From positions 248,001-312,000 of the forward strand of contig NZ_NWUX01000001.1 in assembly GCF_002374315.1 (NCBI RefSeq): a DNA stretch of 64,000 nucleotides, in the 5' to 3' direction. Positions 18,869 to 27,895 of the stretch are shown here, one piece after another. The notes below the pieces were generated by a model. That model was given only the letters and a program-made list of their open reading frames with translations. It was not told where the DNA came from and ran no database searches. The stretch is from Vreelandella nigrificans (GTDB taxonomy: Bacteria > Pseudomonadota > Gammaproteobacteria > Pseudomonadales > Halomonadaceae). The stretch's first letter is position 1. Each line of letters begins with the position of its first letter. A program made the translations under genes and the position numbers.

Positions 18869-19463
18869 CAGGCTCTCCTAATAATAGCTTTACCTGCCTC
18901 GCTGCAACGCGAGCTGCATCAAATAGCTCTGGCTTCGGCGTTTCAAACCATTCATCAGGGTGTAGTTGGCGCTCCTTGCGTACATGAGCCAGTGCGCTTT
19001 CAATAGTGGGATAGCGGTTGGGCAGTTCTAAGTGTAGGAAAAGCGACACTAAAGTAACTGAGCGGCTGCGCCCACCTCGGCAGTGAACCAGTACATTACC
19101 TCTGGCTTGGTGTGGGTAAGACGGTTTATCAGGCATCACTTGATCAAGTGCTGCCCGCAGGATGAAATAGGCTGCTAGCATTTGCTCATAAGGATTCCCG
19201 GGGCCATCAATCATCCCAATTTTGTAATAACGAAATATACCGGGACCATGGATAAGCCCTCCTGGCGTTGGAGCTAAGTTTCCATCAACCAGGTTTATAT
19301 CTAGATTGACCGCACAGTTCACAATGGTCGTAATACCATGTTCGAGCAGTAGCTCTGGGCTACTGGCCGCTTGGCTGTCCCCGATGTATAGCGTTACTCC
19401 CCGGCCGGGTAGGTCCTGTTCAATCTGACTTAAAGGAGGGCGTGGATAATAGGCTTTGTTCAT
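18843..19463 (-). CDS. Dual-specificity (Cys-dependent) phosphatase family protein
   Basis: 206 residues with the Cys-phosphatase P-loop HCRGGRSRS at 127-135 (nucleophile Cys128, Arg134) and a candidate general acid Asp86 in MIDGPGN, the DSP arrangement. No signal peptide, hence cytoplasmic. The ATG overlaps the stop of the IMPase-family gene by 4 bases (ATGA), so translation is coupled, and the frame overlaps the LacI gene by 26. Inside an uptake operon with another phosphatase, it more probably acts on a small phosphorylated metabolite, such as an inositol or sugar phosphate, than on phosphotyrosine proteins. Inositol-phosphate activity is known for some Cys-phosphatases, but here it is a hypothesis. 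Confidence 0.83.
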   Translation of the reverse strand: MNKAYYPRPPLSQIEQDLPGRGVTLYIGDSQAASSPELLLEHGITTIVNCAVNLDINLVDGNLAPTPGGLIHGPGIFRYYKIGMIDGPGNPYEQMLAAYFILRAALDQVMPDKPSYPHQARGNVLVHCRGGRSRSVTLVSLFLHLELPNRYPTIESALAHVRKERQLHPDEWFETPKPELFDAARVAARQVKLLLGEPDEQLTQVC

Positions 19464-20269
19464 ATGGTTTCAAGCTCTTCTAAGTGGCTGCAATGAGTAA
19501 GTGAATCGACAATACCTGGCGTTGCCGCCAGTACGGCGCCGCCTTGGTTTAACGTATTGGGTAAAGAAAGATAGGGCCGGGTAACGCCTCCGGCTTCACC
19601 GACTAATAAAAGGCCGGCTAAACTATCCCATGGGTGCATATGATGCTCGATATAGCCATCTATGCGGCCTTCGGCCACCCAGGCTAATGCGAGCGCTCCG
19701 GACGCCCCTCTGCGTATGTTGGCACCATGGGAAAGCAGGGCGGCTTGAGCGTCCAGGTAGCGTTGAACAGGCACTCGGGGGGACCAGCCCATCTCAATAG
19801 TGGAGGCATTGAAATTACTGGTGGCTGCTACATGTATTAGTCGGTCATTTTTGTAAGCACCGTTACTACGTTGTGAAAAATACAACTCATTTGTACAAGG
19901 GTTAAAAATAGCGCCTATTTGGGTTTTTCCTCGATCGATAAAAGCAATACAAACGCAAAAATGTGGGATGCCGCGAGCAAAGTTTGCGGTGCCATCGATA
20001 GGGTCTACAACCCAGGTATTATTACCAGTGAAATGCCCTCCGGCTTCCTCGCCTAAGAAAGCATCTTGCGGAAAGTAGTGCTGTATCTCTTTATGAATCT
20101 CCTGCTCTATGAAAGTGTCCGCCTCGGTTAAAAAATCCTGATGGCCTTTAAGCGTATAAAGGCCCGGTTGGCGGTTCTCAAAAAGGTGCTGTGCCTTAAT
20201 ACCAGCGCGTTGAATGATATCTTTAAGGAATTCAGCGCGAGCTTGCAGCTCATGAGTCAGAATTGACAT
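19460..20269 (-). CDS. Inositol monophosphatase (IMPase) family phosphatase
   Basis: 269 residues from the ATG at 20269, which has AAAGGA five bases upstream; the ATG two codons earlier is inside that site. The Mg-binding motifs are complete: GEEAG (about 73-77), DPIDGTANF (89-97) and WDSLAG near 217. The family hydrolyses inositol-1-phosphate, sugar phosphates, histidinol phosphate or PAP. Its place immediately after the binding protein gene (44 bases) and fused by overlap to a second phosphatase suggests that it dephosphorylates the imported compound in the cytoplasm. HisN or CysQ roles are less likely, given the operon. Confidence 0.88.
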   Translation of the reverse strand: MSILTHELQARAEFLKDIIQRAGIKAQHLFENRQPGLYTLKGHQDFLTEADTFIEQEIHKEIQHYFPQDAFLGEEAGGHFTGNNTWVVDPIDGTANFARGIPHFCVCIAFIDRGKTQIGAIFNPCTNELYFSQRSNGAYKNDRLIHVAATSNFNASTIEMGWSPRVPVQRYLDAQAALLSHGANIRRGASGALALAWVAEGRIDGYIEHHMHPWDSLAGLLLVGEAGGVTRPYLSLPNTLNQGGAVLAATPGIVDSLTHCSHLEELETI

Positions 20270-20313
20270 ATGCATCCTTTGTTATCGTTTACTTTAGTAT
20301 CTTTATTCCTCTA

Positions 20314-21417
20314 TTAACGGCGGTAATTCAGCATCCAAAGGTCCTGCCAGTCTTGACGATTTTCCCAGTCACTAATAGCTGTGCTTGGGGAGTAATCAAA
20401 CAGCTGTGTTTTAAGCGCATTAATGCCTGAAGGCTCATCTGCGGGTAGCGATATATCCGAGTGAGTAGAGATTTTTCCGTCTTGCGTCTGAGGTGCGATG
20501 CCTTCTTCCGTTAACAGGTAGTGTAGGAAGAGCTTAGCGGCATTAGGGCTTTGGGTGCCGCTGGCGATAAGGCCAATAGAGGGGTATGTCCAGCCAACCC
20601 ATGGCATTAGGTTTTCGCAAATACCAAGCTTCATTCCATTCGCATTATCACGAAACTTGGCCGTGCTGGTTAGACCGAGGAAGCTATCCTGCTGGTCGGG
20701 AGAGGCAACGGCTTCGGCAGCGTTGGAATCAGAGTCTGTTAATAGCGGTGCATTTGCAGCTAGCGCTTTTACCCAGGCGGCTGTAGCGCTCTCTTCGGTG
20801 TCGGCCATCGGATAGCCATAGTGTGCTTCATAAGCTAGTGCCATCGCCTCATCGCCATGTTCGGCCATTTGGTTAAACCAATCCACGTAGGAGGGCTTGC
20901 CCAGCGGGTCTTGCAACGCCACTTTGCGCTCCCATTCAGGCTCCGTTAATTCCCAAATATTATCGATAGGGCAGCTTTCATGTAGCGCTGTGTTGTACGT
21001 CCATACATTAGGCGCCATCACGATGGCTAATGGTTTTCGGTAGCGTTCATCAACTGAGTCAGCTAAATCCATAGGAAACCAGTTAGTGGCAAAGCCGGTA
21101 TCAAGTAGCTGTGCCACCGCGGCGGGTGCATCTGCCAAAATAGCCACATCAGTTTGAATGTTATTGGCTTGAGCCTCCCGGATAATCCTTTCCAGCGTAT
21201 GAGGGGCTTTTGATTTTACCCCTGTTGCTTGAACGCCATACCTAGCGGAAAAATTAGCTGCCTGTTCGATTATCTTACCCGTCGAGTCGTACACTGTAAT
21301 GGCGGGTTCCTGTTGAGCTGCTGAAATCAAGCCGTCAAGTGTTGCTTGCTCATTAGCCCAGCTTGACGATGTTGAGGCCAAGCTAATGGCAATGGCGATT
21401 AGTGATAAATGGCGCAT
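20314..21417 (-). CDS. ABC transporter substrate-binding protein (AfuA/FbpA-like)
   Basis: 367 residues from the ATG at 21417 (AAAGGAT upstream); the open frame reaches 21570, but the extra residues overlap the ATPase gene and hide the signal peptide. MRHLSLIAIAISL with a cut near SSWA|NE is a normal export signal. The protein resembles the iron/thiamine/hexose-phosphate group of binding proteins (family 1 extracellular). No conserved Tyr pair of ferric binding proteins is evident to me. Ten bases separate it from the ATPase gene. In context the ligand is probably an organophosphate; the AfuA relative binds hexose phosphates. Confidence 0.85.
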   Translation of the reverse strand: MRHLSLIAIAISLASTSSSWANEQATLDGLISAAQQEPAITVYDSTGKIIEQAANFSARYGVQATGVKSKAPHTLERIIREAQANNIQTDVAILADAPAAVAQLLDTGFATNWFPMDLADSVDERYRKPLAIVMAPNVWTYNTALHESCPIDNIWELTEPEWERKVALQDPLGKPSYVDWFNQMAEHGDEAMALAYEAHYGYPMADTEESATAAWVKALAANAPLLTDSDSNAAEAVASPDQQDSFLGLTSTAKFRDNANGMKLGICENLMPWVGWTYPSIGLIASGTQSPNAAKLFLHYLLTEEGIAPQTQDGKISTHSDISLPADEPSGINALKTQLFDYSPSTAISDWENRQDWQDLWMLNYRR

Positions 21418-21427
21418 AAATAATCCT

Positions 21428-22540
21428 TTAAATGGCTTGCATATAGCGTGAGGTGGAAGCTTGGCTGAGTGTGATATCCATCGGAGCGGTTCGGGCGCTT
21501 TCCTGGCGGTTGCCATCAGCGCTGAAGGCGTGCAGCTGTTGCGGGTCGATCTGGCAGTAAGTAGATTCACCCACTTTTACTAGCGGCCTAATTTGCGTGG
21601 ATAGCTGCAGGCATTGGCCTTCTAGCTCAACATCCAGCACCCAACTACCCCCTGTCGGGATAATGCCTAGTACTTTTGCTGGTAGGGTGTGAGGTGTAGC
21701 CGTCTGTGTGAGATGAATATCTTCAGGTCGGATACCTAGCATGTTTGTCCCGGGATGACAGTTGAGATGCTTCCCAAGCACAGAATCCGCTGATATTTGG
21801 TTGATCGGTGGATTGCCAATAAATTCGGCTACAAAACGATTGGCTGGACGGGCATAGATATCATCGGGGCTGCCTACCTGCTGCAATTGGCCCTTACTCA
21901 TTACGGCGATAGTGGTTGCTAAGGTCATTGCCTCCCATTGATCGTGGGTAACGAACAAGATGGTGGTATTGAATTCTTGATGAAGACGCTTGAGTTCTGC
22001 CCTCATTTCCAAACGTAGTGAGGCATCAAGGTTCGAAAGCGGTTCGTCCAGTAGCAGCACTTTCGGCTTTAGTACCATCATACGAGCCAGGGCAACCCGT
22101 TGCTGTTGTCCGCCTGAAAGCTGGGAGGGGTAGCGCTTGGCGTAGCCAGCAATGCCTAACTTCTCCATCACTTCGCCAGCAAGGGATCGCCGCTCTCGCT
22201 CAGGTAACTTGCGAAGGCGCAGTCCAAAGTCGATGTTCTGCTCAACCGTCATATGTGGCCAAAGTGCATAGCTTTGAAAAACCAGTCCAAGCTCACGTTT
22301 CTCTGGGGCAACAAAGCAGCCGCTATCTGGGGAGTCAACCAGTTGATCGCCAATAAACATACGACCATGGCTTAGGTGCTCAAGACCTGCGATCATGCGC
22401 AAAATCGTCGTTTTACCGCACCCTGACGGGCCCAACAGGCACATGAAGTCGCCGCTGCGGATATGCAGATCAATATTTTTTACTGCTGTTGATTGGCGGC
22501 TATAGTGCTTGGAAATAGCTTCTAACGTTATGGTGGGCAT
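21428..22540 (-). CDS. ABC transporter ATP-binding protein (FbpC/PotA-like)
   Basis: 370 residues. Walker [10 protein letters not shown] (37-45), Q-loop FQSYALWPH (88-96), signature LSGGQQQR (141-148), Walker B VLLLDEP (161-167) and the switch His in THDQWEA. A C-terminal TOBE-like regulatory region follows (about 260-345). The family energises import of iron, polyamines, thiamine, 2-aminoethylphosphonate and hexose phosphates. It starts 2 bases after the permease stop, with GGAG well placed, so it is in one transcript with the permease and binding protein. Confidence 0.93.
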   Translation of the reverse strand: MPTITLEAISKHYSRQSTAVKNIDLHIRSGDFMCLLGPSGCGKTTILRMIAGLEHLSHGRMFIGDQLVDSPDSGCFVAPEKRELGLVFQSYALWPHMTVEQNIDFGLRLRKLPERERRSLAGEVMEKLGIAGYAKRYPSQLSGGQQQRVALARMMVLKPKVLLLDEPLSNLDASLRLEMRAELKRLHQEFNTTILFVTHDQWEAMTLATTIAVMSKGQLQQVGSPDDIYARPANRFVAEFIGNPPINQISADSVLGKHLNCHPGTNMLGIRPEDIHLTQTATPHTLPAKVLGIIPTGGSWVLDVELEGQCLQLSTQIRPLVKVGESTYCQIDPQQLHAFSADGNRQESARTAPMDITLSQASTSRYMQAI

Positions 22541-22542
22541 CG

Positions 22543-24348
22543 TTAACTCTCCAGGCCTTGGGCAAGGCCCGTTTTGGTTAGTTTTTGGGTCAGAATCGTG
22601 CCGCCCCAGGCAAGCAAGGCAATCATAAGTACAACGGCGTTGGCGGCTTGGGTGTAGTTGTAATCAACGAGTCTTAGAGAGTAAGTGGTCAGCACTTCGG
22701 TAGCGGGTACCGCTAAGATGATGAATAAGCTGACGCCCTTAATACCTGAGATGAATGGCAAAACGATACCGACCACCAGCGCCCCTTTTTGAATTGGTAC
22801 GATGATGCTAACCATGCGTCTCCACCAAGTGGCGCCCGCAATCTGCGCGGCTTCTTCAGGCTCTTTGCCTAATTGCGTCATGGCTGAGATGCCGGCCCGA
22901 GAGGCAAATGGCATCTGGTCGGCAATCAACGCGAGCATCAGGATAAGTGATGTTCCGTAAAGCGCTGGAACGGGACCGCGTTGTACGGCAAAGAGAGAAA
23001 GTATTGCCGCGGCAAAGGCAATGCCAGGCACTAAATATGGCATAAACGTTAGCTGACGCAGACAGGCCGCTAGCCAGCGCCACGGAGTGCGCGTGACGAC
23101 GTAGCCCACTAACAAGCCAAGCAGGCCTGCACAGATAGAGGCCGTGCCTACAATGCGCAGGCTATTCCAGGTGGCTGACCAAAACTCGGGGGTAAAAAGA
23201 ATGCCGTTTTTTAGGGCGATGGTAGTTAGGTTTGTGCCAATCCAGTAATCCAAGGTGAAGTTGTCTAACCGAAATCGGCCGGGAGTGTGCATAACTGTCG
23301 ATAAAAAGAGCGTTAAGAGTGGCAGTGCGACGCTGACTAAGAACAAAGCAGTTGCTAATAGCGTGGCAGGTAGGCGCCAAACACCTAGTGGGCGGCGGCG
23401 ATCCATGGCGCCTTTTCCGCCGAGTGTTACAAAACGGCGTGCTTCTCTCATTAGGTACAGGTCGATGGTTAGCGTAATGCAGCCCAAGACCATAATGGCA
23501 CCCGCTAAAACTGACGCGACCCCCGTTTGTCGCGATGAAATGGCTCTGAATAAAGATGTGGAAAGCGTATCGTACTGTACCGGTAGGCCCAGTATGTAAG
23601 GCACGGCAAACTCACCTAGTGCATCGGCAAGGATCAGCACCATGGCCGACATAAGAGCAGGTCGCATAAGTGGCAAAACAATACGAAAAGCAACGGTGGC
23701 GCGGCCGGCACCCAGGATGCGGGCGGAATCTTCCAGTTGGCAATCTAGGCGACGGAGTGCGTTGCCAAAAAGCAGTATGACGAGTGGAATATAATGTAGC
23801 GCCATGATGATGACCATGGGTACAGGGCCGTACGCCAGCCAATCGGGAGAAGAGTAGCCCATTGACTCCAACCAGCCCGGTTGGCCACCCATCGAGCGAT
23901 TTTTGAATAACGTGGTCCAGGCGAGAGCAAAGGTCCATGTTGGCAGCATAAAAGGCACAATAAGAGCGGTTGCGAACCAGCCTCTGCCCCATAGGTTAGT
24001 GCGGCTTAATAGCCAAGCCATAACGCCACCAACTACCATTGCAATGCTCATGGCGGCTAGTGCCACACTAAGCGTATTCAGTAAAGGTTGCCAAAATAGT
24101 CGCTGAGAAATTGGTGAGGAAAATACGCGCTGAAAATAGTAAAGCGTAAAGCTACCCTGATCCGTACCGATACGGTGTGAGTCGCCGAAATTTACCTTGA
24201 CGGAATCTAGTAGAATAGAAATAACCGGTGCCAGAATGAGGTAGCTGAAGGTTACTAATAACACTAGGCCAATCAGCGTCGCAGGCTCTCTTAGACTGAG
24301 TTGTAGCTCCCTCTTGCAGGGAAGTGCTGCCTTGGTCCACCCAATCAT
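22543..24348 (-). CDS. ABC transporter permease, two fused membrane domains (FbpB/AfuB-like)
   Basis: 601 residues with about twelve membrane helices. The EAA loop consensus appears twice (LEDSARILGAGRATVAFRIV near 203-222 and PEEAAQIAGATWWRRMVSIIV near 496-516), so both halves of the permease dimer are on one chain, as in FbpB, ThiP, AfuB and PhnU-type transporters. It is the first gene of the transcription unit. AAGG lies 6-9 bases upstream of the ATG. The 18-bp palindrome at 24442-24459 is 94 bases upstream. Confidence 0.92.
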   Translation of the reverse strand: MIGWTKAALPCKRELQLSLREPATLIGLVLLVTFSYLILAPVISILLDSVKVNFGDSHRIGTDQGSFTLYYFQRVFSSPISQRLFWQPLLNTLSVALAAMSIAMVVGGVMAWLLSRTNLWGRGWFATALIVPFMLPTWTFALAWTTLFKNRSMGGQPGWLESMGYSSPDWLAYGPVPMVIIMALHYIPLVILLFGNALRRLDCQLEDSARILGAGRATVAFRIVLPLMRPALMSAMVLILADALGEFAVPYILGLPVQYDTLSTSLFRAISSRQTGVASVLAGAIMVLGCITLTIDLYLMREARRFVTLGGKGAMDRRRPLGVWRLPATLLATALFLVSVALPLLTLFLSTVMHTPGRFRLDNFTLDYWIGTNLTTIALKNGILFTPEFWSATWNSLRIVGTASICAGLLGLLVGYVVTRTPWRWLAACLRQLTFMPYLVPGIAFAAAILSLFAVQRGPVPALYGTSLILMLALIADQMPFASRAGISAMTQLGKEPEEAAQIAGATWWRRMVSIIVPIQKGALVVGIVLPFISGIKGVSLFIILAVPATEVLTTYSLRLVDYNYTQAANAVVLMIALLAWGGTILTQKLTKTGLAQGLES

Positions 24349-24722
24349 TGGTTTTTCCTTGTTAGCGCTATTGAATAGCCGAAAGGCTTCGACCAGATTT
24401 GACTAGGTATTCTAGAGAGTGAAGATGACAAAATGTTTACATTTGCACGTATGTGCAAAGCTATTTGTTTTTCATTTTTTATTTTATAAACATGCACTTG
24501 AATAATTTTTTGTTATTTTTTAATAAATATTTAACAATGTATTTTTGCACTTAATTGCATACGCTGAATTCCATGTTTTTTTGTATCAAAATTAATTTCC
24601 TGTTGATGTTGTCCCATTCATGTAGCCGCACCGATGTAGGCTACGTCAGTTAGCTATCAGATAGTTTCTTGCTCTGATGCCTAAGCCTAGTGAGTGATTG
24701 TAATTTCGAAGGAGCATCGTTA
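24349..24722. promoter_or_regulatory. AT-rich divergent promoter region of the ABC operon and the AarF-like gene
   Basis: 374 bases between divergent genes, with long T and A runs in 24460-24600. It contains the palindrome listed next, and a partial copy TTTGCAC at 24544-24550 followed by TTAATTGCAT. No gene is seen in it. Confidence 0.6.
24442..24459. promoter_or_regulatory. Candidate LacI-family operator
   Basis: Perfect inverted repeat TTTGCAC-GTAT-GTGCAAA (7-bp arms, 4-bp centre), 94 bases upstream of the permease start. Length and symmetry suit a LacI-family operator, and the operon encodes one such regulator. The half-site TTTGCAC occurs again 102 bases further upstream (24544). Assignment is by position and symmetry only. 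Confidence 0.65.
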
Positions 24723-25970
24723 ATGCGTGAACGCGGTAGAACACGACGTTTACTAGGATTGGGTGCCCGCACTGGTGGCGCCTTGCTGAAAACTCGTTTA
24801 GGCGGTCAAGCCGATTGGGGCGGGTTGGGGGAGGCACTTTTTGAAGGGCTTTCCGAGTTGAAGGGCCCCGCGATGAAGCTGGCACAGATTATGTCTCAGT
24901 GGGATGACTTACTGCCTCCAGAATTAGCTAACGAGCTAGCTCGCCTGCAGCGCCAAGCAACACCTATGCCCTGGCCGCGCATTCGTGAGGCATTAGTGCT
25001 GCAGTATGGCGATCTTGATCGGCACTTTAGCAGCATAGAAGAAAGCCCCTTTGCCAGCGCTTCCATGGGGCAAGTGCATAAAGCGGTGACCTTAGCCGGG
25101 GAAACCGTGGTACTAAAAGTACAGTACCCTGGGCTAGCCGATGTTTTGGAAAGTGACTTAAAGCAAGTGAAGAGGATCATGAGCCTGGGTCGTTGGTTCA
25201 AGGTGCCCCAGGCGCGGTTGGATACGCTGTTTGACGAGTTGGCGGACGGGCTGCGAGAAGAGCTTGATTACCACGCCGAAGCTAACGCGCTGGCCCGTTA
25301 TCGCGAGCGTTACCGGGACAACCCGCAGTTGGTAATCCCAGAGCCACTGCTTGAGCTGTCCGGTCGGCATGTTCTCGCCATGCGTTATGTGGGTGGTACG
25401 CCTCTGCGCGATTTAGAGGGCACTGACGATGCCACCCGTCAAAAAATTGCAGTGGCATTGGCCGACTGGATTACCGAAGAGTTGTTTACTTACCGCGAAC
25501 TCCACGCAGACCCTCACGCGGGTAACTTTGCCTGCGATGAGCAAGGGCGCCTGGTTATTTACGATTTAGGTGCCGTTATTCCCGTGCCGGAAGCACGGCT
25601 AAAAGCCATGATGCAGCTATTAGATGCCACATTGGCCCAAGATCCCATGGCTATGGACGATGCACTTATGAAAATGGGTGGCCGCCAAGGGCAGGGAGCG
25701 CCTTTGGCGCTTTATAAAGAGTCCGCCGAGTGTATCGCACCGCTGTTTGCCCCTGGCGAGCAAGATTTCAGTGACGTGCGTGTGCACCGGCGTCTACGGG
25801 AGCTAACTCCCAAAGTATGGGCCGCTATGGACCGTCTGCAGCCACCCGCCGATACGCTACTACTTTCGCGCGCGCTAAACGGCCACTACTGGAATTTGGT
25901 GCGGCTTAAGGCGCGGCTAGATATGTACGACCGCACTCAACCGCTACTTGCCTGGGCCCGCACTGCCTAA
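24723..25970 (+). CDS. AarF/ABC1/UbiB family atypical kinase
   Basis: 415 residues from the ATG at 24723 (GAAGGAG 8 bases upstream, which rules out the GTG at 24690). Atypical kinase marks: the KxxQ-type motif in GPAMKLAQIMS (about 45-55), the Ala-rich loop FASASMGQVH (109-118), Lys in VVLKVQYPG, the catalytic loop HADPHAGNF near 262-270, and DLGAV as the metal-binding DFG equivalent. Members (UbiB, ADCK3/COQ8) support ubiquinone biosynthesis or lipid homeostasis as ATPases. It has no C-terminal membrane helices, unlike E. coli UbiB, so it is a second, soluble paralogue type. Confidence 0.9.
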   Translation: MRERGRTRRLLGLGARTGGALLKTRLGGQADWGGLGEALFEGLSELKGPAMKLAQIMSQWDDLLPPELANELARLQRQATPMPWPRIREALVLQYGDLDRHFSSIEESPFASASMGQVHKAVTLAGETVVLKVQYPGLADVLESDLKQVKRIMSLGRWFKVPQARLDTLFDELADGLREELDYHAEANALARYRERYRDNPQLVIPEPLLELSGRHVLAMRYVGGTPLRDLEGTDDATRQKIAVALADWITEELFTYRELHADPHAGNFACDEQGRLVIYDLGAVIPVPEARLKAMMQLLDATLAQDPMAMDDALMKMGGRQGQGAPLALYKESAECIAPLFAPGEQDFSDVRVHRRLRELTPKVWAAMDRLQPPADTLLLSRALNGHYWNLVRLKARLDMYDRTQPLLAWARTA

Positions 25971-26067
25971 GCGATTGCCGCTGTGGGAGCATCGTCTGTC
26001 ATGCTAGACTATTGCGCTTTTAAATTGGTTATAAAGATTAATAGTCTTAAAGACAGTGGAGACGGCA

Positions 26068-27888
26068 ATGCTGGCGGTATGGGTCGATCAACTGCTGGGA
26101 TTTGCCTCTGGGGCACTCTCGGCAATCAGGCAGCAGGAACACTACCCCGATTTTATGACGTGGGTACGTGACAAAGGAGCGGATGCATTTAATGGGAATG
26201 TAGCGACTGCTCAAGCGTTAGCGCCCATTCTATGGTCACAAACGCCGTTAGAGCGACTGGGTTTTGCCTGCGAGCCGTTGGCCACTCCAGGCCGCAACGA
26301 ACCCTGCTGGTGTGACTCCGGGCGTAAGTATAAGCAGTGCTGCTACCGTGTAGATTTCCCAACGGATATTCCTGAGCAAATGATGTGGATGCTGTCACTG
26401 CGGGAATGGAAAGGGGCAACGTTAAAAGCGGCACTAGAGAGCCAAAAGGCACCTCCTCAAGCGCTGCTTGAAGCAGGGCTAATTGCTGCTGAAAGCGGTC
26501 AAACCGGCCGCTCGATGCAAATTCTTGAGTCGCTATTTGATGGTAGCGATTGGTCAAGGCTACCGGAGCAAGCTGAGCCGGCCTTTGAGATTTTGCTGGA
26601 TATCTATCAAGAGCGGGGCTTTACCCGTAAACGCGCCGACCTGCTTGATGAGGTACTAGAGCGTGGGCCGCTATTTTTGCGCGGTGTAGCGCTAGAGCGC
26701 CTTTGCTTGATGCACCTAGATAATGATGACTTGGATAGCGCCCGTGCTGCCTTTGTAAAAGCCCAGCAAGCGCTGCCAGATTCGCCGACGTTGGCGTACA
26801 TTGAAGCCATGCTACTACTCCATGAAGGTCATGAAGAAGAGGCCAAAGAGCGTGCTAACTTCTGGTATCGCCGCTTAGTTCGTCAGGGCGATCTTGATGA
26901 AGAGCAGCTTGAATTCCTTGCCGCGCTGGCAGAAAACCCCGGTGCGACGCTTGCTGATCAACTGCTCAGTGCTGAAGAGGATATGGCAACACCGCTGGTG
27001 TCGTTGCAGGCACTTCTGGCTGCGCTGCCCACTGCGCCTAAGCTCGCCATTCATCAAGATGCTGAGTCCGGTAGGCTTCATTACACTACTACCGCTCGGG
27101 AAGAGACGCTATTTGCCGCTTGGCATGAGCAGTTCCAAGTGTTGGTGGACGAAGAGGTAGCGTTAGGGTTTCGCGATGACCCCTGGGGCAATGCCATCGA
27201 ATGGATGTCGGCGCTTTGCGCTCACCCTGAATGGCTGGATGCTCCTCAAGTTGTTCAAGACGTGACGCTCGCGCTCACCAGCCGCTTCGGGAGCTTGCCG
27301 TGGATGGCTCCAAGCCTGCTGGAGCCGTTGTCACTGCGCCTTTCACGTTGGTTGGAACAGGCCCGCGCCGCAGGCGATGGCAACTTGTGCTGGGACGATG
27401 CGGATAATGCCATGTTATTACGCACTGGCTTAGCACTAGTCGTTGGTATGGAGCGTGGTGCGCGCCAACAATCTCGTGAGCTAGCCGAAGAGCTGTTGGC
27501 GATAGATCAGGAAGATAGCCTTGGCTTAAAAGAGCTAGTGCTTGACCAGTTGCTGCGTGATGACCGTAATGAAGAAGCGATGGCGCTTACTGATGAGCCG
27601 CATAAAGATGACGGCTCGCTTGTGCTGGGGCTGCTGATGGGTCGTACGCTAGCGCTGTATCGCCTTGAAAAGCTTGATGCCGCTGAGGCAGCGCTAAATG
27701 AAGTCATCGCTCATAATCGCTATGCCTTGGAACTGATTTGTGCTGAAAGTCCCAGGCCCTCTATGCCTCACGCGGATGGCCAGGTAGATCCTGGCTCCCG
27801 GGCAGAAGCGTGGCAGTACCGCACACTGATGCGTGACCAGTGGCGTACCACCCCGGGAGCACTGGAGTGGCTCAATAACCACCGCTAA
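26068..27888 (+). CDS. SEC-C motif protein with helical-repeat body
   Basis: 606 residues from the ATG at 26068 (GGAG upstream; an upstream GTG at 26056 is less well placed). A SEC-C zinc motif, PGRNEPCWCDSGRKYKQCC, lies at about residues 77-95, as found at the C terminus of SecA and in YecA-like proteins. The rest is Glu/Leu/Ala-rich helical sequence with TPR-like character (for example 200-290 and 480-560). SEC-C domains bind zinc and can bind the ribosome or SecB-like partners. No specific role can be assigned. It ends 7 bases before the convergent ampG stop. Confidence 0.85.
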   Translation: MLAVWVDQLLGFASGALSAIRQQEHYPDFMTWVRDKGADAFNGNVATAQALAPILWSQTPLERLGFACEPLATPGRNEPCWCDSGRKYKQCCYRVDFPTDIPEQMMWMLSLREWKGATLKAALESQKAPPQALLEAGLIAAESGQTGRSMQILESLFDGSDWSRLPEQAEPAFEILLDIYQERGFTRKRADLLDEVLERGPLFLRGVALERLCLMHLDNDDLDSARAAFVKAQQALPDSPTLAYIEAMLLLHEGHEEEAKERANFWYRRLVRQGDLDEEQLEFLAALAENPGATLADQLLSAEEDMATPLVSLQALLAALPTAPKLAIHQDAESGRLHYTTTAREETLFAAWHEQFQVLVDEEVALGFRDDPWGNAIEWMSALCAHPEWLDAPQVVQDVTLALTSRFGSLPWMAPSLLEPLSLRLSRWLEQARAAGDGNLCWDDADNAMLLRTGLALVVGMERGARQQSRELAEELLAIDQEDSLGLKELVLDQLLRDDRNEEAMALTDEPHKDDGSLVLGLLMGRTLALYRLEKLDAAEAALNEVIAHNRYALELICAESPRPSMPHADGQVDPGSRAEAWQYRTLMRDQWRTTPGALEWLNNHR

Positions 27889-27895
27889 TAGCCAG

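Noticed and set aside
18843..19463. Dual-specificity phosphatase as a protein tyrosine phosphatase of capsule synthesis
   Set aside because: No tyrosine kinase or capsule genes nearby, and translation is coupled to the IMPase-family gene.
24690..24722. Upstream GTG start for the AarF-like gene
   Set aside because: It would place the GAAGGAG ribosome binding site inside the coding region.
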